Shown in pieces: positions 59,137 to 64,000 of a stretch of DNA of 64,000 bases (position 1 is the stretch's first letter; each line of letters opens with the position of its first letter). A program made the translations under genes and the position numbers. The DNA is taken from NCBI RefSeq assembly GCF_018403325.1, contig NZ_BOSL01000001.1:186001-250000 (forward strand), in the 5' to 3' direction. The notes below the pieces were generated by a model. The model saw only the letters and a list, made by a program, of their open reading frames with translations, made no database searches and was not told the DNA's origin. This DNA is from Paenibacillus vini (GTDB lineage Bacteria; Bacillota; Bacilli; Paenibacillales; Paenibacillaceae).

Positions 59137-60149
59137 AATGAACGCACTTTCGATTTTATGGCTAATAGGATTAGGATGGGAGCACCGATAAACGCCGTAA
59201 CAACGCCGACTTCCAGTTCTCCTGGGCTGCCGATGAGCCGGCCGCATACATCGGATATCGTCAAAATGATCGCTCCCGAAATAGCTGACATGGGTATAAC
59301 GAAACGCAGGTCGGGGCCAAGAATCAGCCGTATGACATGGGTGGATAAAAGCCCGATAAAACCAATTGGCCCTGCAAGCGCAGTGGTAGCACCGCATAAG
59401 AGGACACCGGCCAGAGCCGCAACCAGTCTCAGCGTTCCGGTTCGAACGCCTTGTCCGGCCGCCACCTCATCCCCCAGTGCCAGTGCATTCAGAGCAGGAG
59501 CGGTAAGGATCGCGGTCAATACCCCGATGACCAAAAACGGAATAAACGTAGCAATCCCGCTCCAGGTTGCCGAACCTACGCTTCCCACTTGCCAAAACCG
59601 GAATTGATCCATGACATAAGAACGCGGAATCATGATGGCCGTAACCAAGGAAGAAAGGGCAGCGCTTGTAGCGGCGCCCGCCAGAATAAGCTTAATGGGC
59701 GTGGCACCTCCACGCCCCATTGAGCCAATTCCGAATACGAACACTGCAGTAATCGCAGCCCCGGCTAAAGCCAGCCATATATATTGATTAGCGGTACTTA
59801 TGTTTAAGAATGCAATTCCGCAAACTACAAATAATGAAGCGCCCGTGTTTACCCCTAGGATACTCGGGTCCGCGAGCGGGTTACGAGTTACCGCCTGCAT
59901 AAGCGCTCCGGAAACCCCGAGTGCCGCACCGCAGAACAAACTGAATACCGTTCGGGAAATCCTCTTGCGGACCACGCTCGCCCCGTAGGAGTCGACATCA
60001 GGGTGAAATAGACCGTCGATCAGTTCGGGAATTCTCACCAGCCGGGAGCCCAGGACCAGAGAGGCGAGCACGCATATGCCCAGCAAGACTAAACAAATGA
60101 TAAGCACCTTCGTAAAATTCCGCGGAATAAGAGAGTTAGAACTATTCAT
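59133..60149 (-). CDS. FecCD-family siderophore ABC transporter permease (first)
   Basis: A 338-residue permease with about 9-10 helices. The FecCD signature is SLFCGAALGVSGALMQAVTRNPLADPSILGVNTGASLFVV, and GPIGFIGLLSTHVIRLILGPDLR is the cytoplasmic coupling region. Its start overlaps the binding-protein gene by 8 bases and no clear ribosome site is visible, indicating coupled translation. Confidence 0.9.
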   Translation of the reverse strand: MNSSNSLIPRNFTKVLIICLVLLGICVLASLVLGSRLVRIPELIDGLFHPDVDSYGASVVRKRISRTVFSLFCGAALGVSGALMQAVTRNPLADPSILGVNTGASLFVVCGIAFLNISTANQYIWLALAGAAITAVFVFGIGSMGRGGATPIKLILAGAATSAALSSLVTAIMIPRSYVMDQFRFWQVGSVGSATWSGIATFIPFLVIGVLTAILTAPALNALALGDEVAAGQGVRTGTLRLVAALAGVLLCGATTALAGPIGFIGLLSTHVIRLILGPDLRFVIPMSAISGAIILTISDVCGRLIGSPGELEVGVVTAFIGAPILILLAIKSKVRSL

Positions 60150-61236
60150 GGATCTTGCTTATAGCTCCGTCAATTAAACCTAAATATTCATCGATAGTAT
60201 AAGAAATCGAAAGCGGGTTCGGATTCCCGGAAGCCGCCAGAGGGGTACCGTCACCAATGAACACTACGGAACCGCGTTGAATCGCCGGGATTTTGCCAAG
60301 CAGAGGATCCGCTTTAACCGCTTGATACAAGTCCTCGCCGCCATATCCGATCAAGATATCGGCATCGTTCAGAACGTCGGCATTTTCAGCGCTTAAATTC
60401 ATGGAATAGCTGGTAGGGTCCGTAATCTGTTTCGTAACACTTTCAGGGTAAACCATGCCTAACTCAAGCAGGAATGAGCCGCGTGGATCCGCAGGGGTAT
60501 AAATATGTAACTTGGACATATCTTTAGCCGAGAAGTTCACCCAAACCACTTTTTTACCCTGCATATCAGGATGGGCGCTTGATTTTTCCTTAATTAAGTT
60601 CTCAGTGTCTTTAATGAGCTGTTCGCCTTCCGCTTTCATACCCATACCGGTTGCATTCAGCAGAACCTGCTCACGCCATGTAGTCAGCCAAGGCGTAGTC
60701 GGATAGGCCACCACCGGGGCGATCTGAGTAAGAATATCGTAGTCTTCCTGCGTAATGCCGGAGTAAGCCGCGAGAATTACATCCGGATTTGAGTCCGAAA
60801 TCGCTTCGAAATCAAGGCCGTCCGTATCTTGAAATACATTAGGGTCCTTTACGCCAAGTTCCTCCAGCTTTTTGGCTGTCCATGGCAACAATCCGCTGTC
60901 ATCCTGAACGCCGTAATTCGCCGCCGAGAAACCTACGGGTACAACTCCAAGGGCAAGAGCGACATCATGGTTCGCCCATTGAATGGTAGCGACGCGCTCA
61001 GGCTTTTTCTCAATAACAGTTTCGCCAAAAGCGTGCTTGATCACGATCGGATATCCGGAAGCTTCATCTTGAGAGGCTGGAGCTTCGGTGTTAGTTGAAC
61101 TATTCGCCGAATTGTTCGCAGCTGCGGATGGTGTAGAATTAGGGCTTGTTTTCTCTCCGGAACAACCGGCAAGAACGAGTATAAACGCAAACGAAAATAA
61201 TAATGTTTTTAACGGGAACCCTTGTTTCAGCTTCAT
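60142..61236 (-). CDS. Iron-siderophore substrate-binding lipoprotein
   Basis: A 364-residue lipoprotein with lipobox VLAGC (Cys25), then a Ser/Asn/Thr-rich linker. The binding domain (about 60-360) is the class III type: RVATIQWANHDVALALGVVPVGFSAANYG, VILAAYSGITQEDYDILTQIAPVVAYP and DILIGYGGEDLY. It binds a ferric siderophore and delivers it to the two permeases. It is the first gene of the operon and a perfect Fur box lies upstream. Confidence 0.9.
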   Translation of the reverse strand: MKLKQGFPLKTLLFSFAFILVLAGCSGEKTSPNSTPSAAANNSANSSTNTEAPASQDEASGYPIVIKHAFGETVIEKKPERVATIQWANHDVALALGVVPVGFSAANYGVQDDSGLLPWTAKKLEELGVKDPNVFQDTDGLDFEAISDSNPDVILAAYSGITQEDYDILTQIAPVVAYPTTPWLTTWREQVLLNATGMGMKAEGEQLIKDTENLIKEKSSAHPDMQGKKVVWVNFSAKDMSKLHIYTPADPRGSFLLELGMVYPESVTKQITDPTSYSMNLSAENADVLNDADILIGYGGEDLYQAVKADPLLGKIPAIQRGSVVFIGDGTPLAASGNPNPLSISYTIDEYLGLIDGAISKIHE

Positions 61237-61281
61237 GAATTGTACCCTTCCTTATATAAGATTTAGTTTTTATCGTTTATT

Positions 61282-61296
61282 TGATAATGATTATCA
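61282..61296. promoter_or_regulatory. Fur box
   Basis: TGATAATGATTATCA is the perfect 7-1-7 Fur operator (TGATAATNATTATCA), 45 bases before the siderophore-binding gene. It shows iron-repressed control. Confidence 0.93.
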
Positions 61297-61477
61297 ATGT
61301 CACTAAATATATAATCGCTTGAGTTAATTGTCAATGGAAAATTTGGAAGCGGCATTAACTCTTGGTATTGTGCATCGATATCGTTGATTACTCATATAGA
61401 AAGGGATTATATCGTTTACTATAATTGGAATGACGGCGCAAATCGCCAAAGGATTAGATTAAGAATAGGGAGGAACC

Positions 61478-62152
61478 ATGCTGCAATCAATCATTTTCGA
61501 TATGGATGGCACGTTATTTCAAACCGATAAAATCCTGGAATGGTCCCTGGAGGATACGTTTAACCATTTGCGTGCGCTAAATAAATGGGATCGGGCAACC
61601 CCGCTCGATCAATACCGTCAAATTATGGGCGTACCCCTTCCGAAGGTATGGGAAACTTTGTTACCTCATCATTCCAATGAAGTGCGGAAGAAGACCGATG
61701 CTTATTTTCTGGAGAGGTTAATTGAGAATATCAAAAGGGGAAAGGGTGCTCTTTATCCTAACGTGAAGGAAGTTTTCACTTTTGCAAAAGAGAATAATTG
61801 CTCGATCTACATAGCCAGTAATGGGTTAGCGGACTATTTAAATGCCATTGTGAATTATTACGATTTGGACCACTGGGTGACCGAAACATTCAGTATCCAG
61901 CATATCGAATCCTTGAATAAGTCAGACTTAGTCCGGTATATTATAAAAAAATATGGTATAACGAATGCAGCGGTAGTGGGAGATCGGCTTTCGGATATAA
62001 AGGCAGCCAAGGACAATGGGTTAGTAGCCATAGGTTGTAATTTTGACTTTGCGCAAGCCAGCGAGCTTTCCCAGGCTGACATCGTCATTGATGATTTGCT
62101 AGAATTAAGAACGATTTTACCCCGATTGCAGGATTCGCTTTCCAGAGAGTAG
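61478..62152 (+). CDS. HAD-family phosphatase/hydrolase
   Basis: A 224-residue HAD-superfamily protein. Motif I is IFDMDGTLFQTD (nucleophile D and following D), motif II is IYIASNGLADYL, the Lys is in SLNKSDLVRYIIKK and motif IV is AAVVGDRLSDIKAAKDNG. The cap insertion (about 15-90) is of the C1 helical type, as in beta-phosphoglucomutase or pyrophosphatase PpaX. The substrate is unknown. GGGAGG precedes the ATG. It lies 66 bases upstream of an HPr kinase paralogue, recalling that ppaX (also a HAD enzyme) accompanies hprK in many Firmicutes. Confidence 0.85.
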   Translation: MLQSIIFDMDGTLFQTDKILEWSLEDTFNHLRALNKWDRATPLDQYRQIMGVPLPKVWETLLPHHSNEVRKKTDAYFLERLIENIKRGKGALYPNVKEVFTFAKENNCSIYIASNGLADYLNAIVNYYDLDHWVTETFSIQHIESLNKSDLVRYIIKKYGITNAAVVGDRLSDIKAAKDNGLVAIGCNFDFAQASELSQADIVIDDLLELRTILPRLQDSLSRE

Positions 62153-62218
62153 AACTGAAATAAATGTAAGATGACCAGGCGCATTCCGGGTACGCCCTAG
62201 TTGCAGGAGGAGAACAAT

Positions 62219-63133
62219 ATGAAGTCGATCACCGTTCAAAGTCTTACGGAAACGTTCCAATTGGAAGTGCTTGCGGGAGCCAGCCGAATGGACCGGACGA
62301 TTACCCGTCCGCGGACGCATAGGCCTGGACTGGAGTTTGTCGGGTATTTCGATTTCTTTCCTATGGAGCGGGTGCAGGTGCTCGGCCGCAAGGAAATTAC
62401 TTATTTACTTACGCTGAGTATAGAGGAACGCAAGCTGCATATCGGGAATATCGTCAAATACCATCCGCCGTGCTTTATTGTGACGTCAGGACAGCAGGAG
62501 ATTCCCTATCTGAAGCTGTTCTGCGATCAGGAGGGCATTCCGCTGCTGCGGACGCCGGAGACGACCACCGAATTTATCGCCAAGCTGGACAGGTATCTGG
62601 TGAAGGCGATGGCTCCCGAAATATCCATTCACGGGGTATGCGTGAACGTATCGGGCATAGGCATTCTGCTCAGAGGCAAATCGGGAATCGGCAAAAGCGA
62701 GACAGCGCATACGCTCATCCGCAGAGGCCACCGGTTCGTGGCCGACGATATTGTGGTGCTCAAAAAGCTTGGCCCGGCCACACTTCTGGGCACGCATAAC
62801 GAGACAACACGCGAATTCCTAGCGCTGCGAAGCATCGGACTGATCAACGTCGTACGTCAATACGGGCGCAGGGCGTTTCAGGACGAAACGAGAATCGTGC
62901 TCGATATTGAGCTTGCCCCGTGGCAGGAAAATTCCTTAAATAACGAGCTGGAGGTAGTGCCTCAGTTCACCGAATACCTCGGAGTTCAAATTCCGCATAT
63001 CGAAGTCCAGCTTCAGCCTGGACGCGATGTAGCCGGTTTGATCGAGGCAGCGGCTAACAATTGGTATCTCAAGCAACTGGGTTACAGCGCGGCCGAAGAG
63101 TTCATGCAGCGGATCGAGAACGAGATGCAATAG
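62219..63133 (+). CDS. hprK: HPr kinase/phosphorylase paralogue with altered signature
   Basis: A 304-residue protein starting at 62219 behind AGGAGGAG. The C-terminal kinase domain has the catalytic His in ISIHGVCVNV (H138), Walker A GKSGIGKS (153-160), VADD (176-177) and PGRDVAGLIEAAANN. The HprK signature usually reads EIRGLGIINV but here is LALRSIGLINV (201-211), so the Glu and the first Gly are replaced. HprK controls carbon catabolite repression by phosphorylating Ser46 of HPr. The usual lgt/ppaX neighbours are missing, so this may be a second, diverged copy. A strong terminator follows. Confidence 0.8.
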   Translation: MKSITVQSLTETFQLEVLAGASRMDRTITRPRTHRPGLEFVGYFDFFPMERVQVLGRKEITYLLTLSIEERKLHIGNIVKYHPPCFIVTSGQQEIPYLKLFCDQEGIPLLRTPETTTEFIAKLDRYLVKAMAPEISIHGVCVNVSGIGILLRGKSGIGKSETAHTLIRRGHRFVADDIVVLKKLGPATLLGTHNETTREFLALRSIGLINVVRQYGRRAFQDETRIVLDIELAPWQENSLNNELEVVPQFTEYLGVQIPHIEVQLQPGRDVAGLIEAAANNWYLKQLGYSAAEEFMQRIENEMQ

Positions 63134-63142
63134 GAAATAAAG

Positions 63143-63177
63143 AAGGAGCCGGCGGGAAACGCCGGCTCCTTTTTTTT
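63143..63177 (+). terminator. Intrinsic terminator after the hprK paralogue
   Basis: AAGGAGCCGGCG and CGCCGGCTCCTT form a perfect 12-bp stem with a short loop, followed by a long T-run. The A-run on the left may also let it act on the convergent gene. Confidence 0.92.
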
Positions 63178-63197
63178 ATTTGTACGGACTAATTTAT

Positions 63198-64000
63198 TCA
63201 GATCGCATCTAAAGCGACTTTGACTTTGGATTCAACGGATGCATTCACGTACTTCATGCTCAGGGCGTATCCGCTGTCAGTGGGTTTTAATAAGATGATG
63301 ATCTTAGTGTCTCCCATTTTCCAAGTACTTGATAAGGAACCCTCGTTGGCAAGAAGCGTAAGGTATTGATCAAGTTTTACCGCATCGATATCCTTGTCGA
63401 TAACAAAGGAGCCTGCGACCGGCTTGCCGTAATCCCGAAGCGTACTATGGAACATGCCGGAATAAACGCCCAATATATAGGCTTCGTTTTGGCCGGAAAT
63501 GTCTGGGAAGTAGGCCGATGCAGCCAGTTGGTCTTTGTAAAAGATATATAATTCTTCAAAGTCTTCCGGCGATTCTTGGTACAAAAGGAGGTAAATATCG
63601 CCCGTTCCGCCTTCATCGAGAAGCGACTTTTCTCCGGAAACCGACTTCATTTGGTCCGTGGTAATTCCCCATGGCGGAATAAAGGCGGTTGACGCCGGTT
63701 TTTCCCCGATCCAGGCGATTCCCATAGAAGCATCCGCCCCGATGGCTTTGCCGGTCAATTGCTTAACGGCCGATAAAGGAATGTAGATAGTTCCGTTCAA
63801 CGCCTTGGCCGGTACGGAAAGAAGAACTGCAGATCCGTTGATTTTTGCCTTTTTGCTTCCTGTGGTTACGATGATGTATGAGCCTGCTGAATTTTTTGCC
63901 GTAATCGCCTTACTTTTGCTATCTACGGTCGTGGTATACTTTAGATCGGTTAGAACCGCCTTCATCGGAATTAATGTAGTTCCTTTTTCCACGATGGTTG
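63198..64000 (-). CDS. Stalk-domain (copper amine oxidase N-terminal-like) protein, 5' end beyond window
   Basis: About 267 C-terminal residues are visible and the frame continues past the right edge (TIVEKGTTLIPMKAVLTDLKYTT). This is the copper amine oxidase N-terminal/stalk domain, usual at the surface of Paenibacillus cells. A second repeat-like unit (VPAKALNGTIYIPLSAVKQLTGKAIG) follows. The C-terminal 160 residues (from PWGITTDQMKSVSGEKSLL) are a separate region with no family I recognise. The signal peptide, if any, lies outside the window. Confidence 0.8.
   Translation of the reverse strand, partial: TIVEKGTTLIPMKAVLTDLKYTTTVDSKSKAITAKNSAGSYIIVTTGSKKAKINGSAVLLSVPAKALNGTIYIPLSAVKQLTGKAIGADASMGIAWIGEKPASTAFIPPWGITTDQMKSVSGEKSLLDEGGTGDIYLLLYQESPEDFEELYIFYKDQLAASAYFPDISGQNEAYILGVYSGMFHSTLRDYGKPVAGSFVIDKDIDAVKLDQYLTLLANEGSLSSTWKMGDTKIIILLKPTDSGYALSMKYVNASVESKVKVALDAI

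Noticed and set aside
1-64000. Mobile elements, CRISPR arrays or tRNA genes
   Set aside because: I looked for transposase motifs, terminal repeats, regularly spaced repeats and cloverleaf sequences and saw none that hold up by eye.

Overview
The window looks like chromosomal DNA of a low-to-mid GC, spore-former-type Firmicute, most likely Paenibacillus or a close relative (inference). Reasons: strong AGGAGG-type ribosome binding sites, sigma-A promoters, CcpA cre sites, a T-box leader, a glycine riboswitch, YesM/YesN-type sugar sensing, YtrA-type GntR and POT/MATE/DHA2 transporters. I see no rRNA, tRNA, CRISPR array, insertion sequence or phage gene. It reads as accessory metabolism: small self-contained transport, regulation and detoxification units, each with its own promoter, operator and terminator.

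Layout. 0-1.3 kb: the tail of an EcfT subunit and a nitronate-monooxygenase-like flavoenzyme. 1.6-11.4 kb: a pentose module with a membrane-anchored sugar sensor, LytS/YesM-type kinase, YesN regulator, XylFGH importer and an FGGY kinase, with two perfect cre matches. 11.5-16 kb: an ECF sigma factor with a SnoaL tail, SRPBCC, VOC and thioredoxin-like proteins, an unusual tandem-HTH MerR regulator, and a DoxX protein. 16-19.1 kb: LRR, SUKH and ankyrin genes that look like a toxin-less immunity cluster. 19.2-24.4 kb: small membrane and stress proteins, a FAD oxidoreductase paired with an ECF41 sigma factor, and an orphan trpB. 24.5-33.6 kb: MATE/TetR, AraC-GyrI, POT transporter, a nucleotidyltransferase behind an attenuator-like leader, an SDR, and TetR/DHA2 MFS.

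33.7-40.5 kb: a LacI-controlled sucrose/fructo-oligosaccharide operon (ABC importer, GH32, fructokinase). 40.7-46.5 kb: an esterase, a YtrB/YtrA-like ABC unit, a DHA2 pump with TetR, and DinB. 46.6-48.2 kb: a singlet glycine riboswitch and amino acid permease. 48.2-50.3 kb: a leucine T-box and leuA. 50.4-51.6 kb: a glycosyltransferase. 51.7-55.7 kb: a YheO-type regulator, a PatB-like C-S lyase, an NhaC antiporter and RidA, an operon whose terminator is a vestigial T-box module. 55.8-57.2 kb: a second MATE pump. 57.3-61.3 kb: a Fur-boxed siderophore importer. 61.5-64 kb: a HAD phosphatase, a divergent HPr kinase paralogue, and the end of a stalk-domain protein.

The strongest non-routine signals are the vestigial T-box after ridA, the toxin-less immunity cluster, the attenuator leader at 29.4-29.6 kb, the tandem-HTH MerR protein, the enamine-generating/enamine-clearing operon and the HprK paralogue with an altered signature. 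All functional calls rest on remembered family motifs; no database search was run.
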